Origin: Rhodospirillaceae bacterium
GTDB taxonomy: Bacteria > Pseudomonadota > Alphaproteobacteria > SHVZ01
Reading direction: 5' to 3'
NCBI GenBank assembly: GCA_016792585.1
Contig: JAEULB010000030.1
Span: 1-64,000 of the forward strand
Length of the DNA: 64,000 nt
Part shown: piece after piece, positions 18,657 to 27,825 of the stretch
Position numbering within the stretch: position 1 is the stretch's first letter
Layout of the letters: every line of letters starts with the position of its first letter
The notes under the pieces: model-generated
What the model was told of the DNA's origin: nothing
Seen by the model: the letters and a program-made list of their open reading frames with translations, nothing else
Database searches by the model: none
Made by a program: the position numbers and the translations under genes

Positions 18657-18817
18657 CGCTCAGTCTCCTTGGTGTAACCGACGTCGTCGAAAAGAATGCG
18701 GGTGGCGGCGCCGTCGAGATCGTCGAACTGGCCGGTACGAAGCGACCAGAGGAAGCCAACCAGGCCGACAAGGCCGAGGCAAAGCGCGACGGGGATCAGG
18801 TACAGAAGTCCGCTCAT
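18653..18817 (-). CDS. ccoS: cbb3-type cytochrome oxidase assembly protein CcoS
   Basis: A 54-residue single-span membrane protein: one N-terminal helix (LIPVALCLGLVGLVGFLWSL), then the conserved GQFDDLDGAATRILFDD. CcoS is needed for insertion of the metal and heme cofactors into the cbb3 oxidase core. The ATG at 18817 overlaps the ccoI stop (ATGA). The overlapping longer frame to 20383 is antisense/shadow of ccoI. Confidence 0.9.
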   Translation of the reverse strand: MSGLLYLIPVALCLGLVGLVGFLWSLRTGQFDDLDGAATRILFDDVGYTKETER

Positions 18818-21153
18818 CGCCTTCCTAGCCTCAGTGCGTTGCCGACGACGAGCAGCGAGGAGCTCGACATCGCGATGGCTGCGACAAGCGGCGTGACGAA
18901 TCCCAGCACCGCCAGCGGAACGGCCAGCAGATTGTAGGCGAGCGCCAGTCCCAGGTTCTGGCGCACCAGGCGATCGGAGGCGCGGGCCACCTCCAGGATC
19001 TCGGCGACCGGTCTCAGCCTGTCGCCCTGGAAGACCGCATCGGCCGCCGTCCGGCTGACATCCGCAGCGGCGGCCGGCGCCATCGAGGCGGATGCCTGCG
19101 CCAATGCCGGGGCATCGTTGATGCCGTCGCCGATCATGACGGTCGGCGCGTTGATCTGCAGATTCGCGATCGCGGCAGCCTTGCCTTGCGGGCCGACCTC
19201 CGCGCTCCAATCTTCGATGCCGACAGCCGACGCGACGCGCGCCACCACGTCGGGGCGGTCGCCCGATACCAGCGCCATGCGATAGCCCATCGCTGAAAGC
19301 CTGCTGACCGTCTCGGCCGCATCGGCGCGGAGGGGGTCGTCGAAGCGGAACTGGACCGGCGGCATTCCGGGCTGCGCCAGCCAGAGCTCCGGCCCATGCC
19401 AATCGGCGCCCGCGCGGTCCGCACCGACGAAGCGGGCACTGCCGAGGCGAATGCCGCCCGCGGACAGACCCTCTCCCGGATGCTCCGTCACACCATCGAC
19501 GGCCGGCGCCGACGGACAGGCCCGGACCAGAGCGCGGCTCAACGGATGCCGGCTCGCCTGAGCCATACCCGCGGCAAGCGACAGATCCGCGATCGCGTTG
19601 CCGGCGATCAGCTCGGGCCTGCCGACGGTCAGCGTGCCGGTCTTGTCGAAGACGATCGCCCGCGCCGCGGCCAGCCGCTCGAGTGCGGTCGGCGACTTGA
19701 GAAGGATGCCCTGCCGGAACAGCCTGCCGGAGGCCACGACCTGCACCACCGGCACTGCCAGCGCCAGCGCACAGGGACAGGTGATGATCAGCACCGCGAC
19801 CGCCGCCGACAGTGCCGGATGCCATCCAGCGTCGGCGACGAGGATCCAGCCGAGGAAGGTGGTCAACGCCGCCAGATGGACGACCGGCGCATAGCTGCGC
19901 GCCACCCGGTCGGCGAGCGCCACGAAGCGCGAGCGGCCGGACTCCGCCGCCGCCAGCAACCGGGAGATCTCGGCGAGCAGGGTCGACTCGCCGGTCCGTT
20001 CGGCGATCACCTGGATGCTGCGCGTCAGGTTGACCATGCCGGCATGCACCGGATCGCCGACGGAAACCCGGCGGGGAAGACTCTCGCCGGTCACCAGCGC
20101 GGTATCGAGGTCGCTCGCGCCGGAGGCGACGCGGCCGTCGACCGGAATCCGCTCGCCGGCGGCGACCAGGACCGTCACGCCGGCCGCGACCTCGGACGGG
20201 CGGACGATGCGAGTCCGGCCATCCGCATCGACGACGGTCGCCGAACGCGCCGCCAGTGCGGCGACATGAGCGACCGCGGAGCGAGCCTGCCCACGGGCGC
20301 GGCGGTCGAGATAGCGGCCGATCAGCAGAAAGAACAGCAGCGTGATCGCTGAGTCGAAGTAGGCGTGGCTCTCCGACCGCCACGTGTCGAACAGGCTCAC
20401 CGCCGAGGCCAGGGTGACACCGATCGTGATCGGTACGTCCATGTTGGTCCGGCCGGCGGCGAGCGCGGCGAAGGCCGAGCGGGCGAACGGCCTTATCGCG
20501 TAGACGATCGCCGGAAGCGCGATCAGGGCGGAGACCCAGTGCAGAAGGTCACGGGTGGCCGGCCCCATCTCGCCGATCGCGCCCGACCACACCGAGACTG
20601 AGAGCAGCATGACATTGGCAGCGGCGAAGCCGGCGACGCCCAGGGATCGCAGAAGGTCGCGCTCCTCGGCATCGACCGTCGCCGCCAGCCGCTCCGCGTC
20701 GAAGGGCGCCACCGCATATCCCAGCCGGCGCACGATGCCCGCGAGCCGCTCACCGATCTCCGCCGGCCCGCGCCAGGTCAGCGCGAGGCGACGCTGGCTC
20801 AGGTTGACCCGGGCATGCTCGAGCGCGGGGTCGCGGGCAAGCGCGGCCTCGATCAGCCAGGCGCAGGCTCCGCATTCGAGCCCATCGACCATCAGGTCGA
20901 GATGGGCCTGATCGGCTTCAGAGCGAACGAAGGGCCCGACCGGAATCGCGTCCGCGTCCGATGCGGGCCGTCCCGAAGCGCCCATCGTCTGCCGGCGCGT
21001 GTAATAGGCATCGAGCCCGAGCTCGGCGATGAGACCTTTCGCCGCCGCACAGCCGCCGCAGCAGAACATCTGCCCCGCCGGCGCCAGCCGGCCGCAATGC
21101 GCGCAGGGTGCCGCTACTTCCGGCACGGGGACGGAAAGGGCGGCAGCGGTCAC
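18814..21153 (-). CDS. ccoI: Copper-translocating P1B-type ATPase CcoI/FixI
   Basis: A 779-residue copper-exporting P-type ATPase that supplies copper for the cbb3 oxidase. An N-terminal Cys-rich segment (CAHCG, FCCGGC) leads into a heavy-metal-associated domain (GLECGACAWLIE, CxxC-type). The membrane metal site is TCPCALALAVP. The catalytic set is TGES, DKTGTLT (phosphorylated Asp), SRHPLSRAL (HP motif) and GDGINDAPALAQA. The GTG start at 21153 overlaps the ccoH stop (GTGA), so the open frame to 21222 is not needed. Confidence 0.94.
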   Translation of the reverse strand: MTAAALSVPVPEVAAPCAHCGRLAPAGQMFCCGGCAAAKGLIAELGLDAYYTRRQTMGASGRPASDADAIPVGPFVRSEADQAHLDLMVDGLECGACAWLIEAALARDPALEHARVNLSQRRLALTWRGPAEIGERLAGIVRRLGYAVAPFDAERLAATVDAEERDLLRSLGVAGFAAANVMLLSVSVWSGAIGEMGPATRDLLHWVSALIALPAIVYAIRPFARSAFAALAAGRTNMDVPITIGVTLASAVSLFDTWRSESHAYFDSAITLLFFLLIGRYLDRRARGQARSAVAHVAALAARSATVVDADGRTRIVRPSEVAAGVTVLVAAGERIPVDGRVASGASDLDTALVTGESLPRRVSVGDPVHAGMVNLTRSIQVIAERTGESTLLAEISRLLAAAESGRSRFVALADRVARSYAPVVHLAALTTFLGWILVADAGWHPALSAAVAVLIITCPCALALAVPVVQVVASGRLFRQGILLKSPTALERLAAARAIVFDKTGTLTVGRPELIAGNAIADLSLAAGMAQASRHPLSRALVRACPSAPAVDGVTEHPGEGLSAGGIRLGSARFVGADRAGADWHGPELWLAQPGMPPVQFRFDDPLRADAAETVSRLSAMGYRMALVSGDRPDVVARVASAVGIEDWSAEVGPQGKAAAIANLQINAPTVMIGDGINDAPALAQASASMAPAAAADVSRTAADAVFQGDRLRPVAEILEVARASDRLVRQNLGLALAYNLLAVPLAVLGFVTPLVAAIAMSSSSLLVVGNALRLGRR

Positions 21154-21611
21154 GGCGCGACGATCCGGTAGATGCCGCGATAGGATCCTTCCCCGCCGGT
21201 CGCCCGGATGCGCACCTCCCACTGGCCTCGGCGCGGCAGCTCGATCGGGGCGCCGTAGACGTCACCGGAAGGCGCAAGCGTGGCTTCCACCGGCGGGAGG
21301 ATCTCGAGCGGACGGGACAGCGTCGCACGGACGACGAGACCGGCGACCGGTGCGCCGTCAGCCCCCGAGACACGAACCGTCAGGCGTCCGTCGGCGAATG
21401 TCGGGACCATCGACCAGCCGATGGCCGCCTGGGCGCGATCCTGGCGGAGTTCTTCGTTGTAGGCGATGCCGCGGTCGTAGGGGCGCTGGACGACGAGACC
21501 GGGGAAAGAACGGAGTGCCGCCGTGATCAGCACGGCATTGACGGCGATCACGACCAGCATGCCGCCGGCGAAAGTCCACGGAATCCAACGTCCGCGCACA
21601 ACGGTCGTCAT
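21150..21611 (-). CDS. ccoH: cbb3 oxidase maturation protein FixH/CcoH
   Basis: A 153-residue protein with one N-terminal membrane helix (FAGGMLVVIAVNAVLITAAL) and a periplasmic FixH domain (VQRPYDRGIAYNEEL, GQWEVRIRATGGEGSYRG). FixH helps cbb3 subunit assembly and stability. Its ATG overlaps the ccoG stop and its stop overlaps the ccoI GTG, in the standard fixGHIS order. Confidence 0.92.
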   Translation of the reverse strand: MTTVVRGRWIPWTFAGGMLVVIAVNAVLITAALRSFPGLVVQRPYDRGIAYNEELRQDRAQAAIGWSMVPTFADGRLTVRVSGADGAPVAGLVVRATLSRPLEILPPVEATLAPSGDVYGAPIELPRRGQWEVRIRATGGEGSYRGIYRIVAP

Positions 21612-23044
21612 GGCTTGGGCCCCATGAAGATGCTCGATTGAACCGCATTCGACGCGGTGCCGGCGATACGGAAGCGGATCGGCGTCGACTCGCCGCTCAA
21701 CACCTTCCGCTCGGCCCGCACGGTGACGCGGAAGGTACCGACCGCGTCGGGCTTCACGTCGAGCACCGCATCGGTGCCGTCGGCGCCGACCTCGCCATCG
21801 CCGACGACCGTCAGCCGGGCTCCGGAAATTCCTTCCACGACGAGCGTGTAGTGCTCGTTCGAGCGCGTCTTGTTCAGGACCTTGACCGTGTAGCCGTTGC
21901 GGATGGCGCCGTCGGCGAGAGGCACGAACAGCGGGCTGCGGTCGCGGAGCACCGTCAGCTCCACGGTCGACCTGAACGCGAGGCCGAACGCCATGACACC
22001 GGCCACCAGCACCAGAAGGCCCGCATAGAGGGCGGTCCGCGGGCGCACCAGACGATAAGGCGCCTTGTCCTTGACCGCCGCCGCCTGCAGATTCGCCAGC
22101 GTGTCGAAGGCGATCAGCTTCTGCGGACGGCCGACACGGAGCATGATCTCGTCGCAGGCATCGATGCAGAGACCGCAACCGATGCACTCGAGCTGCTGGC
22201 CGTCACGGATGTCGATGCCTGTCGGGCAGACCGCGACGCAGGCGCGGCAGTCGACGCAATCGCCTCTTCCCTCCCAGGTCTCGCCTTGCTTGTGCTTGCC
22301 ACGCGGCTCGCCTCGCCAGTCGCGGTACGTCACGACCAGGCTGTGGACGTCGAGCATGGCCGCCTGGAAGCGCGGCCACGGGCACATGTAGGTGCAGACC
22401 TGCTCGCGTGCCCAGCCGGCGAGCAGATAGGTCGTCGCCGTGAACAGGCCGATGAAGAAATAGACCTCAAGCGAGGAGCGGCCGGTGAAGATCGAGCGGA
22501 TCTCGGTCGGCGCGTCGACGAAGTAGAAGACCCAGGCGCCGCCGGTGGCCGCCGCGATCGCGAGCCATGCCGCGTGCTTGGCCGCCTTCCGGAGCGCCTT
22601 GCCCGCCGACATCGGCAGCCGGTCGAGGCGCATGCGCTCGGTCCGGTCCCCTTCGATCAGCCGCTCGACCCACATGAAGAGGTCGGTCCAGACCGTCTGC
22701 GGGCAGGCATAGCCGCACCAGATCCGGCCGAGCAGGCTGGTCGCCAGGAACAGCCCTACGGCGCCGAGGATCAGGAGGCCGGAAAGGTAGTAGACCTCCT
22801 GCGGCCAGATCTCGATCCAGAAGAAGTAGGCGCGCCTTCCCGGAAGATCGAGCAGGACCGCCTGATCAGGCGCTCCCGGACCGCGATCCCACCGGATCCA
22901 GGGAACCAGGTAGTAGATGCCGAGAAACAGGACGAGCAGCGCCCATTTCAGCCGGCGGTACAGCCCCGCGACCGACTTCGGATAGACCTTCTTCCGTGTC
23001 GCATAGAAAGAGGCGACGCTGCCATCGTCGAGCGGCATCGGCAC
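21608..23044 (-). CDS. ccoG: cbb3 oxidase accessory polyferredoxin CcoG/FixG
   Basis: A 478-residue membrane-bound iron-sulfur protein that reduces copper for cbb3 assembly. About five membrane helices carry the conserved WCGYACPQTVWTDLFMW and CTYMCPWPRFQ. A cytoplasmic double [4Fe-4S] ferredoxin region follows (CVDCRACVAVCPTGIDIR then CIGCGLCIDACDE). A C-terminal periplasmic Ig-like domain completes the family architecture. It lies 1 nt after ccoP. Confidence 0.94.
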   Translation of the reverse strand: MPMPLDDGSVASFYATRKKVYPKSVAGLYRRLKWALLVLFLGIYYLVPWIRWDRGPGAPDQAVLLDLPGRRAYFFWIEIWPQEVYYLSGLLILGAVGLFLATSLLGRIWCGYACPQTVWTDLFMWVERLIEGDRTERMRLDRLPMSAGKALRKAAKHAAWLAIAAATGGAWVFYFVDAPTEIRSIFTGRSSLEVYFFIGLFTATTYLLAGWAREQVCTYMCPWPRFQAAMLDVHSLVVTYRDWRGEPRGKHKQGETWEGRGDCVDCRACVAVCPTGIDIRDGQQLECIGCGLCIDACDEIMLRVGRPQKLIAFDTLANLQAAAVKDKAPYRLVRPRTALYAGLLVLVAGVMAFGLAFRSTVELTVLRDRSPLFVPLADGAIRNGYTVKVLNKTRSNEHYTLVVEGISGARLTVVGDGEVGADGTDAVLDVKPDAVGTFRVTVRAERKVLSGESTPIRFRIAGTASNAVQSSIFMGPKP

Positions 23045-23045
23045 G

Positions 23046-23915
23046 TCACTCGCCGCCGCCCAGCGTGTGGACGTAGAGGGTCAGCATCTTGATGACGGCG
23101 GGGTCGAGGCGGTCGTTCCAGGCCGGCATGACGCCGCCGCGTCCTTCGGCGATCGAGCGAACGATGCTCGGCTTGTCGCCGCCGAATACCCAGACCTTGT
23201 CCGCCAGCGACGGCGCGCCGAACTCACGCAGGCCGGTGCCGCGTTCGCCGTGGCACGAGGCGCAATTCTCGACGAAGACCGCGCGGCCGCGCTCGACTGC
23301 CGCCGGATCGGCCGGCCGCGTCGTGAGCGACAGCACGAATTCGGCGACGTCGTCGATCTGGCGCCGATCGAGGATGCCGTCGGTGCCGAAGCGCGGCATC
23401 AGGCTGGTTCGCGTATCGGGGTGCGTGCCGCGGATGCCGGTGCGGATCGTCTTCTCGATGTCGGAGAGCTTGCCGCCCCAGAGCCAGTCGTCGTCGGCGA
23501 GGCTCGGATAGCCCTTCGCGCCGGCGCCGCCTGCCTGGTGACAGCCCGCGCAGTTCTCGGCGAACGCGACGCGGCCGCCGGCGACGGCGTAGCCGAGCAG
23601 GTCCGGCGTGGCGCGGATCTCGTCCAGGCTGGTCGCGCGGATGCGATCGAGGAACGGCGCCTTGATGTTCTCGGCGACCCGCATCTTGTCGGCCAGTTCC
23701 TCGCGCGCCGAATATCCGACGACGCCGGAGAAGTAGCCGGTAATTCCCGGAAACGACGGGTAGACGATGAACAGCCCGATCGACCAGGCGATCGAGGCGT
23801 AGAGCACGTAGACCCACCAGGTCGGCAACGGCGTGTTCAGCTCCTTGATGCCGTCCCACTCGTGACCGGTCGTCTCCGTGCCGGTAACCGCGTCCTTCTC
23901 GACTTTTGTCGGCAT
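23046..23915 (-). CDS. ccoP: cbb3-type cytochrome c oxidase subunit III (diheme cytochrome c)
   Basis: A 289-residue diheme c-type cytochrome that passes electrons to CcoN. The N-terminal region has WDGIKELNTPLPTWWVYVLY and one membrane helix. Two periplasmic heme sites follow (CAGCH and CASCH), each with a downstream axial Met (LMPRFG and VMPAWN). The start is preceded by AGGAG and sits just after ccoQ. Length matches full-size CcoP. Confidence 0.95.
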   Translation of the reverse strand: MPTKVEKDAVTGTETTGHEWDGIKELNTPLPTWWVYVLYASIAWSIGLFIVYPSFPGITGYFSGVVGYSAREELADKMRVAENIKAPFLDRIRATSLDEIRATPDLLGYAVAGGRVAFAENCAGCHQAGGAGAKGYPSLADDDWLWGGKLSDIEKTIRTGIRGTHPDTRTSLMPRFGTDGILDRRQIDDVAEFVLSLTTRPADPAAVERGRAVFVENCASCHGERGTGLREFGAPSLADKVWVFGGDKPSIVRSIAEGRGGVMPAWNDRLDPAVIKMLTLYVHTLGGGE

Positions 23916-23918
23916 GGC

Positions 23919-24080
23919 TTACTCCTGCCCTTCGCCGTCTTTCAGGGGGATCGCGGCGGCGCGCGCGAACTCGGGCTTGCGGCTCGGCCTGAGCGCGCGC
24001 GCGATCAGGAGCGCGAAGATCAGCACCAGCCACACGGTCCAGAGCGACTTGATCGCCGGATAGACGGAGACGAGATCCAT
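23919..24080 (-). CDS. ccoQ: cbb3-type cytochrome c oxidase subunit CcoQ
   Basis: A 53-residue single-helix protein (MDLVSVYPAIKSLWTVWLVL...) with a basic then acidic C-terminal tail. It lies between ccoO and ccoP, the standard place for ccoQ, which protects the assembled complex from oxygen damage. AGGAGG is 6 nt upstream of the ATG at 24080. Confidence 0.85.
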   Translation of the reverse strand: MDLVSVYPAIKSLWTVWLVLIFALLIARALRPSRKPEFARAAAIPLKDGEGQE

Positions 24081-24089
24081 CGCCGCCTC

Positions 24090-24815
24090 CTACTGCTTCA
24101 GCTGCTGCGGGGTGACGGCCGAGAAGTCGACCAGCGTTCCCAGCATCTGGAGATAGGCGACCAGCGCGTCCATCTCGGTGATCCGAGCCGGATCGCCGTC
24201 GAAGATCCCGACCGGCACCTTCGGATAGCGCTTGGCGAGGCCCGCGGTGTCCGCGTCCGGATTCTGCTGCGCCTCCATGTCGGCCCGCGCCTGGGCGATC
24301 ATCTCGTCGCTGTAGGGGACGCCGACCTTCCGGACCGCCCGCAGATGCGCCGTAATGTCGTCGGTTTTCAGCACCCGGTCCTTCAGGAACGGGTACGAGG
24401 GCATGATCGACTCGGGCACGACCGAGCGCGGCTCGACCATGTGGGCGACATGCCACTCGTCCGAGTACTTGCCCCCCACCCGCGCCAGGTCAGGCCCCGT
24501 GCGCTTCGACCCCCACTGGAACGGGTGGTCGTACATGCTCTCGGCGGCGAGGCTGTAATGACCATAGCGCTCGACCTCGTCGCGGAAGGGCCTGATCTGC
24601 TGGCTATGGCAGAGATAGCAGCCCTCGCGGATGTAGATGTTGCGCCCGACCAGCTCGAGCGGCGTATAGGGACGCACGCCCCCGACACGCTCGATCGTGG
24701 TCTCGATGGTGTAGAGGGGGATGATCTCGACGATGCCGCCGATGACCACGGTGAGGAGCGACAGCACCAGCAGGATCGCGGTGTTGGTCTCGATCTTCGC
24801 GTGAGAGAGGACCAT
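24090..24815 (-). CDS. ccoO: cbb3-type cytochrome c oxidase subunit II (monoheme cytochrome c)
   Basis: A 241-residue membrane-anchored monoheme cytochrome c. One N-terminal helix ([19 protein letters not shown]) precedes the heme site [15 protein letters not shown]. Further conserved stretches are [20 protein letters not shown] and [16 protein letters not shown]. Met in SIMPSYPF is the likely axial ligand. It follows ccoN by 9 nt in the ccoNOQP operon. Confidence 0.96.
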   Translation of the reverse strand: MVLSHAKIETNTAILLVLSLLTVVIGGIVEIIPLYTIETTIERVGGVRPYTPLELVGRNIYIREGCYLCHSQQIRPFRDEVERYGHYSLAAESMYDHPFQWGSKRTGPDLARVGGKYSDEWHVAHMVEPRSVVPESIMPSYPFLKDRVLKTDDITAHLRAVRKVGVPYSDEMIAQARADMEAQQNPDADTAGLAKRYPKVPVGIFDGDPARITEMDALVAYLQMLGTLVDFSAVTPQQLKQ

Positions 24816-24824
24816 CGTTCTGCC

Positions 24825-26267
24825 CTAAGCGGCCGCTGTCCGCGCGACGTCGCCGCGCGCGGTGCGCCAGAGGTTGTAAGCCATGACCAGACCGCCGATC
24901 AGGAACAGCACGCCGCCCATCGCGCGGATCAGGTAGAAGGGATGCATCGCCTGCACCGTCTCGACGAACGAGTACTGCAGGAAGCCGAGCTCGTCGTAGG
25001 CGCGCCACATCAGGCCCTGCATGATGCCGCTCACCCACATCGCGGTGATGTAGAGGACGATGCCGATCGTCGAGATCCAGAAGTGCACCTCGGCCAGCGT
25101 CTTGGAATAGAGGTCCTTGCGGCCCCAGAGGACCGGCACGAGGTGGTACATCATCCCGAAGACGATGAAGGCGACCCAGCCGAGCGCGCCCGAATGCACG
25201 TGGCCGATCGTCCAGTCGGTGTAGTGGCTGAGCGCATTCACGGGACGGATCGACATCACCGGACCCTCGAAGGTCGACATGCCGTAGAAGGCGACTGCGG
25301 TGACCGAGAAGCGGAGTCCCGGATCGGTGCGGAGCTTGTCCCAGGCGCCCGACAGCGTCATGAGGCCGTTGATCATGCCGCCCCACGACGGCATCCACAG
25401 CATCACCGAGAACGCCATCCCCAGCATCTGCGCCCATTCCGGCAGCGCGGTGTAGTGGAGATGGTGCGGCCCAGCCCAGATGTAGAGGAAGATCAGCGAC
25501 CAGAAATGGACGATCGAGAGCCGGTAGGAATAAACCGGCCGATTCGCCGCCTTCGGGATGAAGTAGTACATCATCCCGAGGAAGCCGGCGGTCAGGAAGA
25601 AGCCGACCGCGTTGTGGCCGTACCACCACTGCGTCAGCGCATCCTGCACGCCGGCGAAGGCCGAGTAGCTCTTCGTGCCCACGAACGACACCGGCATGGC
25701 CAGGTTGTTGACCACGTGCAGCATCGCGATCGTCAGGATGAACGAGAGATAGAACCAGTTGGCGACGTAGATGTGCGGCTCCTGCCGCTTCACCAGCGTG
25801 CCGACGAAGGCGACGAGGTAGACGACCCATACCAGCGTCAGCCAGAGGTCGGCGTACCACTCGGGCTCGGCGTATTCGCGGCCCTGGGTGATGCCGAGCA
25901 GGTAGCCGGTCGCCGCCACGACGATGAAGAACTGGTATCCCAGCAGGATGAACCAGGCAACGGGCTCGCCGCCGAAGAGCTGAGCCCGGCACGTGCGCTG
26001 GACGACGTGGAAGGAGCTGCCGATCAACGCCGTGCCACCGAAGGCGAAGATCGCCGCCGAGGTGTGAAGCGGCCGGAGCCGGCCGAAAGTCGTCCATTCG
26101 AGGCCGAGGTTCAGTGCCGGGAAGGCCAGCTGGAAGGCGATATAGACGCCGACCGTGAAGGCGGCGATGCCCCAGAACATCGTTAACGCCATCGAGGCGC
26201 GGACCACATCCTCGAGGTAATCCTCGCGGACCTCGCTCCGAACCCTATTCATCGTCGTCGCCGTCAT
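24825..26267 (-). CDS. ccoN: cbb3-type cytochrome c oxidase subunit I (catalytic)
   Basis: A 480-residue, 12-helix heme-copper oxidase core of the C family. It reduces O2 at high affinity with low-spin heme b and the heme b3-CuB site. Seen are [15 protein letters not shown] (heme b ligand His), [21 protein letters not shown] (CuB/Tyr region), [13 protein letters not shown] and [17 protein letters not shown] (heme ligands). It is the first gene of the operon. An FNR box centred about 62 bp upstream of the ATG predicts induction under low oxygen. Confidence 0.96.
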   Translation of the reverse strand: MTATTMNRVRSEVREDYLEDVVRASMALTMFWGIAAFTVGVYIAFQLAFPALNLGLEWTTFGRLRPLHTSAAIFAFGGTALIGSSFHVVQRTCRAQLFGGEPVAWFILLGYQFFIVVAATGYLLGITQGREYAEPEWYADLWLTLVWVVYLVAFVGTLVKRQEPHIYVANWFYLSFILTIAMLHVVNNLAMPVSFVGTKSYSAFAGVQDALTQWWYGHNAVGFFLTAGFLGMMYYFIPKAANRPVYSYRLSIVHFWSLIFLYIWAGPHHLHYTALPEWAQMLGMAFSVMLWMPSWGGMINGLMTLSGAWDKLRTDPGLRFSVTAVAFYGMSTFEGPVMSIRPVNALSHYTDWTIGHVHSGALGWVAFIVFGMMYHLVPVLWGRKDLYSKTLAEVHFWISTIGIVLYITAMWVSGIMQGLMWRAYDELGFLQYSFVETVQAMHPFYLIRAMGGVLFLIGGLVMAYNLWRTARGDVARTAAA

Positions 26268-26322
26268 CTTTCACCCCGGCCTTGGATCGGGCGCACCCTC
26301 GCCCGGGGCAGGATGTGCGGCA

Positions 26323-26336
26323 TTGATCCATCTCAA
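26323..26336. promoter_or_regulatory. FNR/FixK-type box between ccoN and the DUF2189 gene
   Basis: TTGATCCATCTCAA matches TTGAT-N4-ATCAA at 9 of 10 positions. With class II spacing (-41.5) it predicts leftward transcription from about 26288 (20 nt before ccoN). Rightward it predicts a start near 26371 with a CATAGT -10-like element at 26359-26364, before the DUF2189 gene. It may therefore serve both directions. Confidence 0.75.
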
Positions 26337-26384
26337 TTCGACGGCGAAGGCGGATCGGCATAGTCCCCGCGCAGGAGGCCCGAG

Positions 26385-27158
26385 ATGAGCGACACAGTTC
26401 CCGTCTTCACGACGCCGAGTCCCAGAATCCGCGTGGTCTCGGTCGACCGGCCCTGGCTCTGGCTCGCCCGGGGCTGGACCGACTTCATCCGCGCGCCCCG
26501 GCTCTGCCTCCTCTACGGACTGGCCATGGTGGCGGCGAGCTTCGTGCTGACGCTCGGGCTCGTGCTCGCCGACCTTCCCTACCTGGTGCTGCCGCTTGCC
26601 GCCGGGTTCACCTTCGTGGCGCCGATCCTCGCCGTCGGGATCTACGAGATCAGCCGGCGCCTGGAGCTGGGCGAGAGGCCGTCGCTGGCCGGCGCCGCCA
26701 TCGCCTGGCGGCGCAATCCTTTGCAGATCGCGCTCGCCGGCCTGGTCCTGCTGTTCTTCCACCTGGCCTGGGTGCGGATCGCGACCCTGCTCTTCGCCCT
26801 TTTCTTCTCCGAGGCGACACCGAGCCTTTCCCGGCTGGCCGAGACGCTGCTGTTCTCGCCGGCAAGCCTGCCGTTCCTCATCGTCGGAACGGTCATCGGC
26901 GCAGCCCTCGCCGTCGGCGTCTTTGCGATCGCCGCGGTGTCGATCCCCATGCTTCTCGATCGCGAGATCGGCGTCGTCACCGCCATCGCCACCAGCGTCA
27001 CCGCTGTCCTGGTCAACTGGAAGGCGATGGCGCTTTGGGCCGCCCTGATCGCGATTTTCACCGCGCTCGGTGTGGCGACGCTCTACCTGGGCCTGGCGGT
27101 GGCTCTGCCGCTGGTCGGCCTCGCCTCCTGGCACGCCTACCGCGATCTCGTCGAATAG
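26385..27158 (+). CDS. DUF2189 integral membrane protein
   Basis: A 257-residue membrane protein of the DUF2189 family, recognisable from LARGWTDFIRAPRLCLLYGL at the start. Six or so hydrophobic segments follow. AGGAGG lies 6 nt upstream of the ATG. The function of the family is unknown, but it recurs near cbb3 oxidase and other respiratory genes. Here it shares an intergenic FNR box with ccoN and is convergent with the safE-like gene, whose stop codon is only 4 bp away. Confidence 0.82.
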   Translation: MSDTVPVFTTPSPRIRVVSVDRPWLWLARGWTDFIRAPRLCLLYGLAMVAASFVLTLGLVLADLPYLVLPLAAGFTFVAPILAVGIYEISRRLELGERPSLAGAAIAWRRNPLQIALAGLVLLFFHLAWVRIATLLFALFFSEATPSLSRLAETLLFSPASLPFLIVGTVIGAALAVGVFAIAAVSIPMLLDREIGVVTAIATSVTAVLVNWKAMALWAALIAIFTALGVATLYLGLAVALPLVGLASWHAYRDLVE

Positions 27159-27162
27159 CGCC

Positions 27163-27825
27163 CTAGAGCGACCGCACCGCGAGCACGCCGAGGACGGCGG
27201 CGTTGGCGAGGCCGACAAAGGGCGCCGCCGACTGCGCCAGCGCCAGCCAACGCTTGCCCGCCGCGAGACCGAGCCACGCGACGGCAATGAGCGCCGGAAC
27301 CGTGCCGAGACCGAACGCCGCAAGCGCCAGGGCACCCTGCCAGGCGCCGCCGGCGCCCGCCGCGGCGATCAGAGCCCCATAGACGAGCCCGCAAGGCAGA
27401 AAGCCGAGAGCGAGGCCGAGCGTGAACCCGCGTGTTCCACGCCCCAAGCGGGTGACGATGGATGGGCCGAAGCCGAGCCGTCCGAGGGCTTGCAGCGCGA
27501 AGACCGCGGCGCCAACCGCCAGAGCCGCCGCGGGCAGCCAGCTCAAGTCGACGAGCCAGACCGCCGCCGCACCGATGCCGCCGGCGAAAGAGCCAAGTAC
27601 CGAGTAGGTGGCAAGACGCCCGAGCTGATAGGGCAGGAGCACGGCGGTCCAGAGACGCATCCTCGCCCCGTCGGCGAAGCGCTCGGCGACCTGGGCAATC
27701 GCGAAGGAACCGCACATCAGCGAGCAGTGCCCGGCGCCGCCCAGAAGGCCGGCCACGAACATGCCGCCGGCGAGAGGCAGACCGCTTCCCGCACCCAGGC
27801 CGCAGATCGTCCAGAGGAGTTCCAT
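27163..27825 (-). CDS. SafE/UreH-type membrane protein (COG2836), probable copper/cbb3-linked
   Basis: A 220-residue membrane protein with six hydrophobic segments and two short Cys motifs, GHCSLMCG near residue 33 and FLPCGLVYG around residue 143. These mark the DsbD/UreH-like 'sulfite exporter TauE/SafE' group (COG2836). Members found with cco genes act in copper delivery to cbb3 oxidase. The start overlaps the hemN stop (TGATG), so it is coupled to hemN in a usp-hemN-safE operon. Confidence 0.8.
   Translation of the reverse strand: MELLWTICGLGAGSGLPLAGGMFVAGLLGGAGHCSLMCGSFAIAQVAERFADGARMRLWTAVLLPYQLGRLATYSVLGSFAGGIGAAAVWLVDLSWLPAAALAVGAAVFALQALGRLGFGPSIVTRLGRGTRGFTLGLALGFLPCGLVYGALIAAAGAGGAWQGALALAAFGLGTVPALIAVAWLGLAAGKRWLALAQSAAPFVGLANAAVLGVLAVRSL

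Noticed and set aside
23067-26186. 1039-codon open frame on the plus strand opposite ccoP-ccoO-ccoN
   Set aside because: It is antisense to three clearly conserved genes; its Arg/Asp/His-rich composition is the usual mirror of high-GC coding sequence.
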